NCBI GenBank assembly: GCA_016875645.1
Contig: VGPE01000200.1
Location: 1-5,358 of the forward strand
DNA length: 5,358 nt
Direction of reading: 5' to 3'
Source of the DNA: Chloroflexota bacterium
GTDB lineage: Bacteria > Chloroflexota > Limnocylindria > Limnocylindrales > CSP1-4
In this document: in pieces, positions 1-5,358 of the stretch
Position numbering within the stretch: position 1 is the first letter of the stretch
How the letters are laid out: every line of letters starts with the position of its first letter
The notes under the pieces: model-generated
Database searches by the model: none
Told to the model about the DNA's origin: nothing
Seen by the model: the letters and a program-made list of their open reading frames with translations, nothing else
Translations under genes and position numbers: made by a program

Positions 1-985
1 GGTCGCCCATCCAGCGCGTCAGGCCGTCGTCGGGGACGTCGGCGACACTGCGGCGCAGGTCGTCGCGGTCGGCCTCGGGGGCGCGCTCGATCAGCCTGCT
101 GCGGGCGTCGGGTCCCGGCCGGCGGATCATGACCTGGTATTCCTCGTTGGACATGTCGTCGATCCGGCGGCGGAGGGCGCCGCCCCCCGGGCCAGCGTAG
201 AGCTGCTGGAGGCGGCGGCCGTACTTGGCTTCGATCACCTGCCAGCCGGCGGCCCGGAAGAGGCCTTCGAGCTGGATCACGCGGATGCCCGGCACGACGC
301 GGTCCAGGCTCTGCCGGTTGACGTCCACGATCATCGTCACGTTGCCCAGGCCGGCCAGGGCGTCCTCGATCGCCGCCTCCCAGATGTTGCCCTCGTCGAG
401 CTCGGCGTCGCCCACGAGGGCGACGAACCGGCGCTCCGGCCAGCGGGTGGCCGCCTCCCCGAAGTGGGCGCGCGAGTAGCGGTCGGCGAGACTCGCGAAC
501 AACGGCGCGACCGCCCCCAGGCCGACCGAGCCAGTGGAAAAGTCCACCGGGTCGGGGTCCTTGGTGCGGCTGGGGTAGGACTGCAGCCCGCCGAACTCGC
601 GCAGCCGCGTCAGGTAGCTGCGGTCGAGGTTGCCCATCAGGTACTGCAGCGCGTGGAACGCCGGGCTCGCGTGCGGCTTGACCGCGATCATGTCGCCCCG
701 GCGGAGCCAGCGCAGGTACAGCTCGGTCAGGATCGTGATGACCGATGCGCTCGAGGCCTGATGGCCGCCCACCTTGACGCCGTCGCGGTTGGGCCGCACC
801 ACGTTCGCCTCATGGATCATGCGGATCGCGAGCCACTGGACGCGGTCCTGGATCTCCTCGAGGAGCGGGATGATCGCGGCGTCAGCCGTCCCGGCCGTCG
901 CCGGGCCGCGGCCGCTGGCCGATCGCGCCGTGCGGCCGTCGTCCGCTCGATCCTCGTCGGTTCGTCCCGCGCTCCTGACCGCCAC
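1..985 (-). CDS. Homodimeric pyruvate dehydrogenase E1 (AceE-like) / transketolase-family enzyme, N-terminal part, C-terminus cut by window edge
   Basis: I translated this by hand on the minus strand; it gives 328 residues without a stop and runs off the left edge. The protein belongs to the thiamine-diphosphate transketolase superfamily. Residues 71-80 (KVGGHQASSA) and His105 in KPHASP match the conserved histidine segments of the N-terminal domain. GDAELDEGN at 192-200, ending at Asn223 in VDVNRQSLD, is the GDX(n)N motif that binds Mg2+ and the diphosphate. VDFSTGSVGLG (147-157) and QLEGLFRAAGW (238-248) are characteristic of homodimeric pyruvate dehydrogenase E1 rather than true transketolase. 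The expected reaction is decarboxylation of pyruvate (or another 2-oxo acid) and reductive acetylation of a lipoyl carrier; substrate identity is inferred. The pyrimidine-binding and C-terminal domains are outside the window. The first 35 residues are polar and Arg/Asp/Ala-rich, probably disordered; in E. coli AceE the N-terminus contacts E2. The GTG start at 985 is chosen because GAGGGG lies 5 nt upstream. Confidence 0.9.
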   Translation of the reverse strand, partial: MAVRSAGRTDEDRADDGRTARSASGRGPATAGTADAAIIPLLEEIQDRVQWLAIRMIHEANVVRPNRDGVKVGGHQASSASVITILTELYLRWLRRGDMIAVKPHASPAFHALQYLMGNLDRSYLTRLREFGGLQSYPSRTKDPDPVDFSTGSVGLGAVAPLFASLADRYSRAHFGEAATRWPERRFVALVGDAELDEGNIWEAAIEDALAGLGNVTMIVDVNRQSLDRVVPGIRVIQLEGLFRAAGWQVIEAKYGRRLQQLYAGPGGGALRRRIDDMSNEEYQVMIRRPGPDARSRLIERAPEADRDDLRRSVADVPDDGLTRWMGD

Positions 986-990
986 GCTGT

Positions 991-996
991 CCCCTC
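991..996 (-). promoter_or_regulatory. Ribosome binding site of the E1-like gene
   Basis: On the minus strand the sequence reads GAGGGG, then five bases, then GTG at 985. This is a near-consensus Shine-Dalgarno with normal spacing. It decides the start, because the reading frame stays open further upstream without an ATG. Confidence 0.7.
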
Positions 997-1024
997 GATC
1001 CGCCCGTTCCGGCTCTGAGAAAAT

Positions 1025-1038
1025 GGGACGGCTGTCCC
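1025..1038. promoter_or_regulatory. Candidate IclR-family operator: interrupted palindrome GGGAC-N4-GTCCC
   Basis: The sequence GGGACGGCTGTCCC has two perfect 5-bp arms around a 4-bp centre. IclR-family regulators bind short palindromic or pseudo-palindromic sites of about 12-15 bp, often in the spacer shared with a divergent target gene. The site sits 40 bp upstream of the E1-like GTG and just upstream of the possible -10 box for the rightward transcript, where bound protein could affect both directions. The palindrome is seen directly; its role as an operator is inferred. Confidence 0.5.
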
Positions 1039-1048
1039 GAATCAGTGG

Positions 1049-1061
1049 TAGGGTCTGAGCA
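1049..1061 (+). promoter_or_regulatory. Possible leaderless promoter -10 element (TAGGGT) ending at an ATG
   Basis: TAGGGT at 1049-1054 fits the TANNNT -10 pattern and is followed after six bases by ATG at 1061. That is the spacing expected when transcription starts on the A of the start codon, as in leaderless mRNAs common in Actinobacteria and Deinococcus. No good -35 hexamer is visible; the palindrome at 1025-1038 occupies that area. Support is weak because TANNNT occurs often by chance. Confidence 0.3.
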
Positions 1062-1096
1062 TGGTACCTGCCGCCGACCGTGAGCGTCAACGATGA
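1061..1096 (+). CDS. Possible 11-codon leader ORF (MVPAADRERQR) upstream of the IclR regulator
   Basis: This tiny frame begins with ATG six bases after TAGGGT and stops at TGA 1094-1096. It overlaps the GTG at 1080, which opens the regulator's reading frame. It could be a translated leader that couples or attenuates translation of the regulator, or it could be chance. It has no recognisable homology and no regulatory codon run. The frame is -1 relative to the regulator, so ribosomes ending here would need to reinitiate or shift +1 to enter it. Confidence 0.2.
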   Translation: MVPAADRERQR

Positions 1097-1205
1097 CGGC
1101 CTCCGCCGCCACACGGCCCGACGCGCGTTCCGGTGCGCCGGCGCGCCGCGCCGCAGGTCCCGACGCGAGGGATCGGGGCCGACCCGGGCGGCACGGCTGA
1201 GCCCC

Positions 1206-1964
1206 ATGGCCCGCTGGACCGAAGTTCTCAACGCCTTTCTGCGGCGCGAGGAATGGGGCGTGCGCGACCTGGCGGCCTCGGTCGGGCTGCCCCGAAGCGC
1301 GGTCCACCGGATCCTCCACGAGATGGCGCGACTGGACATGCTGGCCCCGACCCGCCGTCCGGGGCATTTCCGCGTGGGCCCGCTGCTGGTCCGGATGTCG
1401 CTGATCGTGAGTGCCCGGGTGGACGTGACGCACATCGCGCGGCCCATCCTCGAGCGGGTGGCAGCCGCCAGCGGCGAGACCGTAATCCTGTGTCTCTACG
1501 CACCCGGTCGACGCCAGTTCTTCGCGGCCGACGCCGCCGAGTCGGCGCACCCAGTGCGCTACATCTGGGAGTCGCTGCGCGACTGGGGCGACGTGCACGT
1601 CGGCTCGACCGGCAAGGGCATCCTGGCCTTCCTGCCCGCCGAGGAGCAGGAAGCGATCCTGGTCGCGCTGCCGGACCCGGTCCCCGGGCTGCGGCCCATG
1701 CCCGTGGCGCAGCTCCGGCACGAGCTTGCAGAGGCGAGGGTTCGCGGCTACGTCGTCAGCCGCGGGGAGCGCTTCCAGGGCGCCGTTGGCGCGTCGGCTC
1801 CGATCCGCGATGCGGCCGGGCGCGTCATCGGCGACCTCGTGATCAGCTGGCCGGACAACCGGACCAGCGCGCAGCGCGAACGCGACCTCGGCGAGGTGGC
1901 GCGACGTGCGGCAGCCGACGTGTCGCGTGGCCTCGGCTTCGAGGAGTCGCCCGGAGCGCCGTAG
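1206..1964 (+). CDS. IclR-family transcriptional regulator
   Basis: This 252-residue protein has the two-part IclR layout. The N-terminal winged helix-turn-helix covers roughly residues 3-65, with the helix-turn-helix at 19-46 (VRDLAASVGLPRSAVHRIL) and a wing near GHFRVG. The C-terminal effector-binding domain covers about 75-245. Family landmarks there are HVGSTGKGILAFLP (131-144), equivalent to the usual LHATAxGKAxLA, and GYVVSRGERFQG with SAPIRDAAGRVIG (181-209). Such regulators act as dimers or tetramers that bind a small acid or aromatic effector. Length is typical for the family. The ATG at 1206 is preferred because the domain starts right there. A GTG at 1080 would add 42 Arg-rich low-complexity residues, and neither start has a clear Shine-Dalgarno. 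It is divergent from the E1-like gene, its most likely target by family habit; the effector is unknown. Confidence 0.9.
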   Translation: MARWTEVLNAFLRREEWGVRDLAASVGLPRSAVHRILHEMARLDMLAPTRRPGHFRVGPLLVRMSLIVSARVDVTHIARPILERVAAASGETVILCLYAPGRRQFFAADAAESAHPVRYIWESLRDWGDVHVGSTGKGILAFLPAEEQEAILVALPDPVPGLRPMPVAQLRHELAEARVRGYVVSRGERFQGAVGASAPIRDAAGRVIGDLVISWPDNRTSAQRERDLGEVARRAAADVSRGLGFEESPGAP

Positions 1965-1973
1965 CGCCGCGGA

Positions 1974-4430
1974 CTACTCGACCACGCGCAGAGCGTTCGG
2001 GATATTGGTCTCGCGAAGTCGCTGGGTGCCGATGATGGGGGCAAGGCCGACGATCGCGACGCCCAGCACCATCGCACCGATGATCGTGGCGACGCTCAGG
2101 ACCACCGTGAACCCGATGTTGGGGACCACCTCGACGAGGATGAACCGTGTGATGAACTCGACCAGGACGCGCCCACCGATGATTCCGATGATCGTCCCGA
2201 CGAGCCCGATCATCGCGCTTTCGGCGACCGCCATCCCGAGCACCGTTCGCAGCCTGGTTCCGAACGCGAACCTGGTGGCGTGCTCACGCGACCGTTCGTC
2301 GAGCGCGATGGTCGCGCTGTTGAACGCGATCAAGAGCGCAAGCGCGAGGGCGGTCACCTGGACGATGCCGAGCAGTCCGAGATATTGGTCCACGATGTTT
2401 CGGAAGACCCGAGCCGTGGCCGTCACCGGCTCGGCAGAAGCGATTCCGCTCACGTCGAAGAGCTCTCGCTGCACGTCGTCGACCGAAGCATCGGCCGCTG
2501 GGACCACCGATATCTGGTTGGTCATGCCCCGCAGCCCGAACCGCCGCGCCTCCCCGATGTCCATGTAAGCGCTGTACTTGAGCGGGACGGGTTGGAGGCC
2601 GACGATGACGACCTCCGTGTCCCACTCGCGGATCTGGCTGCCGCTGCGGAAGTTATGCCGAAGTCGGACGATGTCGCCGACGTCGACCCCGATTTCGGCG
2701 GCGCCGGACTCCGACATCAGGATCTCCGGCCGGTCGTCGGGAGCGGTGGCGACCGGCGCCCGCCCCTTCGTCACCGTGGGCGTCCAGGCGCCGTCATGCA
2801 CGTTGATCAGGCTGACGACGAGATCGAGTTCGCGCCGTCGATGGTGTGCCGTCGCGCGCACCACGATCTGGGTTTCGACACGCTCGAGGACGCCGGTCGC
2901 CAGGAGCCGGTGCTCGAGCACGGTCGCCGACTCGAACCCGAATGTCGAAACCGAAAGGCGGCGAGGAGCGCTCTTCACGGTCTCGCTCTCGCCGATGTCG
3001 ATCGTGCGGAGGAACGTGTCGGTCATCCCCGTCGTGCCGACGAAGACGGCGATCGCGGCGCCGACCCCGAGGGCTGTGAGGATCGTCCGGCGTGGCGTAC
3101 GCAGGATGTTGCGAACGGGCATCTGCGCCGTTGTGCCGCCCGGCAGCCGGATCCAGCTGGCCAGTGGAGCGAGCCCGCTGCCTCGCGCGCTCATGAAGCC
3201 GGTCCGGATGGCCTGAATGGGCGGCACGGAGACGGCTCGCCACACCGGGTAGAGCGATGCGGCGAACGGCAGCACGAACCCGAGCACGGCGGCCTGGGCA
3301 AACGTTGCTGCCTGGAACGGGGCGCTCCAGATCGGCAGCGGGAAGTACCGCTGGAGAAGGCCGTCCATGCCCCGGTTGATGATCAGCCCGACTCCGATTC
3401 CGAGAGCCACGCCGAGCAGTGCGACCTGGGCTCCGACCAGAAACGGCCGGAATGCCAGCCAGCGGGGCTGCAGCCCAAGCGCCATGCCGATGCCGATCTG
3501 GCGGCGCTGGGACTCGACGATCCGGCTGGTCAGGTTGAAGGCGGCCAGGGTGGCGCCACCCAGGATCACCAGGGCGAACACCAGGTAGAAGCGATCGTCG
3601 GTGTTGATGTTCTGGTAGAGGACCTTGTAGGCGCGATCGTCAGTGGCCAGGTCGGCAGCCACCGTCGTCCCGGGCAGCGCCGCACGGATCGCGGTCTCGA
3701 CCTGTTCTCGGACCACGCCAGCGTCGGCGCCGTCGGCGAGTCGCAGGACGATGTCGTTGACTGCACCGGGCTTGCCGATGGCGTCCTGCAGCGTGTCGAT
3801 CGGCGCCACGAGGGCGGCGAAATTCGCCTCCGCCAGCAGGCCGCCGGAGGAGGTGGTGACCAGGAAGTACTCGGGCGTCAGGATCTGGCCGACGTACTCG
3901 AGCTCGGTTCCGCCGGCGATCCTGATCGTGCCCTGCGGTGGCAGGTTCTTCACGCGGGCGAAGTGAAAATCGAGCCCAGCCACCTTGCGTCCTGCATCCT
4001 GAGCACCAAGGACGCGGCCGACGCGGGCCGACATGCCGGCGATCGGCGGCTCATCGCGCGTGAGGTCGACCCCGATGACCACGCCCGGCACGATCGTCGT
4101 TTCGCCGCCGTATGACGCGTCGACCTGGGTCGAGATCACCAGCCGCTCCTCGGCCTGAACGATCCACTCGCGGTTCTCGATCGAGTGGGCCATCGTTTCC
4201 AGGCCGCCGGCGGGCACCGTGTTCCCGCTGCCCAGTCGGACCCGGACATCGAACATGCGCGCGGCCGCATAACTGGCGTCGTTCGCGGCGTGCCGCCATG
4301 CGGACGTGCTGGTCAGGCCTGCGTACGCGCCGGTGCCGATGCCGATCGTGAGCGCGATGGCCGACACGAGCAGCCAGCGTTCGCGGAGGTCCCGCCACGA
4401 CCACCGGATCCAGAACGCCAGGTTCCTCAT
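1974..4430 (-). CDS. FtsX-family ABC transporter permease with duplicated core (MacB/LolC-like)
   Basis: This is an 818-residue integral membrane protein made of two FtsX-type halves. Predicted membrane segments lie at about 21-43, 281-303, 328-350, 378-398, 448-468, 684-706, 735-758 and 773-798. Large extracytoplasmic domains lie at about 44-280 and 470-683, each between the first and second segment of its half. A positive cytoplasmic motif, MPVRNILRTPRRT (437-449), begins the second half, as is usual for this family. It should pair with the ATPase encoded just upstream in a complex that drives movements of the extracytoplasmic domains; the substrate is not identifiable. The ATG at 4430 is 16 nt after the ATPase stop and puts the first membrane segment close to the N-terminus. 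A TTG at 4505 would extend it by 25 residues into the ATPase gene and is less likely. No strong Shine-Dalgarno is seen, so translation may be coupled. No frameshift or missing segment was noticed. Confidence 0.92.
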   Translation of the reverse strand: MRNLAFWIRWSWRDLRERWLLVSAIALTIGIGTGAYAGLTSTSAWRHAANDASYAAARMFDVRVRLGSGNTVPAGGLETMAHSIENREWIVQAEERLVISTQVDASYGGETTIVPGVVIGVDLTRDEPPIAGMSARVGRVLGAQDAGRKVAGLDFHFARVKNLPPQGTIRIAGGTELEYVGQILTPEYFLVTTSSGGLLAEANFAALVAPIDTLQDAIGKPGAVNDIVLRLADGADAGVVREQVETAIRAALPGTTVAADLATDDRAYKVLYQNINTDDRFYLVFALVILGGATLAAFNLTSRIVESQRRQIGIGMALGLQPRWLAFRPFLVGAQVALLGVALGIGVGLIINRGMDGLLQRYFPLPIWSAPFQAATFAQAAVLGFVLPFAASLYPVWRAVSVPPIQAIRTGFMSARGSGLAPLASWIRLPGGTTAQMPVRNILRTPRRTILTALGVGAAIAVFVGTTGMTDTFLRTIDIGESETVKSAPRRLSVSTFGFESATVLEHRLLATGVLERVETQIVVRATAHHRRRELDLVVSLINVHDGAWTPTVTKGRAPVATAPDDRPEILMSESGAAEIGVDVGDIVRLRHNFRSGSQIREWDTEVVIVGLQPVPLKYSAYMDIGEARRFGLRGMTNQISVVPAADASVDDVQRELFDVSGIASAEPVTATARVFRNIVDQYLGLLGIVQVTALALALLIAFNSATIALDERSREHATRFAFGTRLRTVLGMAVAESAMIGLVGTIIGIIGGRVLVEFITRFILVEVVPNIGFTVVLSVATIIGAMVLGVAIVGLAPIIGTQRLRETNIPNALRVVE

Positions 4431-4446
4431 GGCGCCCGGCGAGGCG

Positions 4447-5265
4447 TCACCAATGAAGGTCCGCCAGCGACGGCCGTTCGCCTTCGACGCGCCGGTCCGA
4501 AACAATGCGCCCGCTCGAGAGCTCGATCACTCGGTCGGCGACGCGCGCGATCTCCCGGTTATGCGTGACGACGATCACGACCCGGCCCGTGCCGGCCTGC
4601 GATTGCAGCAATTCGAGGATGGCCAGGCCCGTGCGGAAGTCCAATTCGCCCGTCGGCTCGTCGGCGAGCACGATCGGGTTGCCGGTGGCGAGTGCCCGGG
4701 CGATGGCCACGCGCTGCTGCTCGCCGCCGGACAGCGAATGGGGGAAGTGCGTCAGCCGATGCCCCAGCCCGACCCGGTTGAGCATCTCGACCGCAGCCCG
4801 CGTCGCGTTCTTCCGCCGTGCCGCGTTCGCACCGAACTCGACATTCTCGACCGCTGTCAGGGCCGGGAACAGGTTGAACGTCTGGAAGATGAAGCTCACC
4901 GATTCGCGCCGGTACTTCGCGAGGTCGCCGGCTGACGCGCCGGAGATCCGGCGGCCGGCGATGACGATCTCGCCACTGCTGGGTTGATCAAGCGCCCCGA
5001 TGAGGTTCAGGAGCGTCGTCTTGCCGCTGCCGGATGTACCCAGCACCACCACGAACTCGCCCGCGCGGATCTCCAGGCTGGCATGCTCGAGTGCCGCCAC
5101 CTCGGTGGCGCCCGAATAGCGCCGGGACACGTCGCGCAGCGAGATGAGGGCGGGTCCTACGTCTGGACCCGCCGCGACCGGGGACGGCGGTGCCTCCGCC
5201 GGGGTCGCGCGCGGCGGCAGGACCTGGGACGGCGGTGCCTCGGCCGGGGTCGCGCGCGGCGGCAC
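4447..5265 (-). CDS. ABC transporter ATP-binding protein, LolD/MacB/FtsE class, with repeated Pro/Ala-rich N-terminus
   Basis: This 272-residue ATPase has every motif of an active nucleotide-binding domain. These are Walker A GTSGSGKT (76-83), Q-loop Gln128 in FIFQTFNL, signature LSGGEQQR (178-185), Walker B IVLADEP with catalytic Glu203, D-loop GELD (206-209) and switch His235 in VVTHN. NLFPALTAVENVEFG (131-145) is typical of the LolD/MacB subfamily that works with FtsX-type permeases, such as the one encoded 16 nt downstream. The core starts near residue 39, as in other family members of about 220-230 residues. The preceding 38 residues are a Pro/Ala-rich tail holding two copies of a 15-residue unit containing PPRATPAEAPPS. 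The GTG at 5265 is a provisional start: GAGG lies 8 nt upstream, but the frame stays open to the right edge, so an earlier start cannot be excluded. No methionine codon lies between the repeats and the core. Confidence 0.9.
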   Translation of the reverse strand: MPPRATPAEAPPSQVLPPRATPAEAPPSPVAAGPDVGPALISLRDVSRRYSGATEVAALEHASLEIRAGEFVVVLGTSGSGKTTLLNLIGALDQPSSGEIVIAGRRISGASAGDLAKYRRESVSFIFQTFNLFPALTAVENVEFGANAARRKNATRAAVEMLNRVGLGHRLTHFPHSLSGGEQQRVAIARALATGNPIVLADEPTGELDFRTGLAILELLQSQAGTGRVVIVVTHNREIARVADRVIELSSGRIVSDRRVEGERPSLADLHW

Positions 5266-5304
5266 GAGCGGTGCCTCGGCCGGGGTCGCGCGGCGGCAGG
5301 AGCC
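5181..5304. repeat. Tandem repeat of a 45-bp unit, about 2.8 copies, overlapping the 5' end of the ABC ATPase gene
   Basis: The unit starts GGGACGGCGGTGCCTC on the plus strand. Copy 1 is 5181-5225 and copy 2 begins at 5226, with a nearly identical core (C to G change in the GCCTCSGCC segment). Copy 3 is 5270-5304; it begins only 36 bp after the matching point of copy 2 because 9 bp are missing between them, and it lacks one GC in its GCGCGC run. A degenerate fourth start, GGGACGG, follows at 5305. Copies 1 and 2 encode the repeated Pro/Ala-rich N-terminus of the ATPase. The 2-bp loss in copy 3 breaks the repeat's reading frame upstream of about 5293, which agrees with coding beginning near 5265. 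Confidence 0.85.
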
Positions 5305-5356
5305 GGGACGGCCAGCCCAGCCACGGCGGTACCTCGGAGTCCGAGACCGTCCCGGC
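5302..5356. repeat. Nested inverted repeat upstream of the ABC operon
   Basis: GCCGGGACGG at 5302-5311 is perfectly complementary to CCGTCCCGGC at 5347-5356. Inside lies a smaller hairpin, CTCGG-AGT-CCGAG, at 5333-5345. The 10-bp outer arms are G/C-rich and separated by 35 nt. This could be a regulatory site, the terminator of a neighbouring gene, or a by-product of the repeat-rich sequence. No T-run is visible on either strand before the window ends, so a terminator call is not supported. Confidence 0.55.
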
Positions 5357-5358
5357 GG

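Larger units (their letters stand above)
986..1205. other. Divergent intergenic / leader region between the E1-like gene and the IclR regulator
   Basis: This spacer separates the divergent E1-like gene and regulator. The stretch from about 1014 to 1060 is the least GC-rich part and carries the palindrome at 1025-1038 and a TAGGGT hexamer at 1049-1054. From about 1097 to 1205 the plus strand is very GC-rich and reads in the regulator's frame as an Arg-rich, low-complexity peptide, so it may be untranslated leader or an N-terminal extension. I found no convincing -35/-10 pair for the E1-like gene. CATTTT on the minus strand (1025 down to 1020) is the only faintly -10-like element. Confidence 0.55.

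Noticed and set aside
464..1018. 184-codon plus-strand frame opposite the E1-like gene
   Set aside because: The opposite strand reads as a well-conserved ThDP enzyme with motifs in order, so this frame is a shadow.
1014..1059. Direct repeat TCTGAG at 1014-1019 and 1054-1059 flanking the palindrome
   Set aside because: Six bases only and not symmetric about the palindrome; too short to support as a site.
882..1721. 279-codon open frame on the minus strand opposite the IclR gene
   Set aside because: Low-complexity peptide with no family pattern, lying antisense to a recognisable IclR protein and overlapping the E1-like start in another frame.
1133..2035. 300-codon plus-strand frame overlapping the IclR gene
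   Set aside because: It is the same strand read in another frame and gives Arg/Gly/Pro-rich sequence, a usual GC-rich artefact.
1998..2390. 10-bp direct repeat GATATTGGTC at about 2001 and 2381
   Set aside because: Both copies lie inside the permease coding sequence and encode different residues in different frames; likely chance.
1906..2568. 220-codon plus-strand frame across the convergent junction
   Set aside because: Ser/Thr/Arg/Met-rich peptide antisense to the permease C-terminus, with no homology pattern.
2280..4115. 611-codon open frame on the plus strand opposite the permease gene
   Set aside because: Its peptide is rich in Asp, Arg, Gly and His with no domain or membrane pattern. 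Long antisense frames are expected in such GC-rich coding sequence, and the minus-strand frame is clearly a real permease.
4430..4505. TTG at 4505 as the start of the permease
   Set aside because: It would overlap the ATPase coding end by 59 bases and add a polar segment before the first membrane helix. The ATG at 4430 gives the usual FtsX-like N-terminus.

Overview
The window is very GC-rich (long G/C runs, G/C in almost every third codon position, GTG starts), with long spurious open frames opposite the real genes. This fits a high-GC bacterium such as an Actinomycetota or Chloroflexota lineage. That is a judgement from base composition and protein style, not a taxonomic proof. No RNA gene, insertion sequence, CRISPR array or phage gene was seen.

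Layout, left to right. (1) Positions 1-985, minus strand: the N-terminal 328 residues of a thiamine-diphosphate enzyme of the homodimeric pyruvate dehydrogenase E1 (AceE) / transketolase superfamily. Its C-terminal part lies beyond the left edge. (2) Positions 986 to about 1205: a divergent intergenic region. It holds a 14-bp interrupted palindrome, GGGAC-N4-GTCCC, at 1025-1038. It also holds a possible leaderless promoter feeding an 11-codon mini-ORF. (3) Positions 1206-1964 (possibly from 1080), plus strand: an IclR-family transcriptional regulator. (4) Positions 1974-4430, minus strand: a duplicated FtsX-type ABC permease with eight predicted membrane segments, ending only 9 nt from the regulator's stop codon. 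(5) Positions 4447-5265, minus strand: the partner LolD/MacB-type ATPase, 16 nt upstream of the permease in the same operon, with an unusual Pro/Ala-rich repeated N-terminus. (6) Positions 5181-5358: 45-bp tandem repeats that run into the ATPase gene, followed by a nested inverted repeat up to the right edge.

How the parts relate. The ATPase and permease should form one MacB/LolCDE/FtsEX-class ABC complex. Such complexes usually move or extract substrates at the outer face of the membrane rather than pumping through it, and the substrate cannot be told from the sequence. The IclR regulator is divergent from the E1-like gene and shares a palindrome-bearing spacer with it, so local control of the E1 gene by this regulator is the simplest hypothesis. 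No evidence links the ABC operon to the E1/IclR pair beyond adjacency. Overall this looks like ordinary chromosomal metabolism, regulation and transport. The least explained items are the intergenic palindrome with its leaderless mini-ORF, and the repeat block at the right edge.
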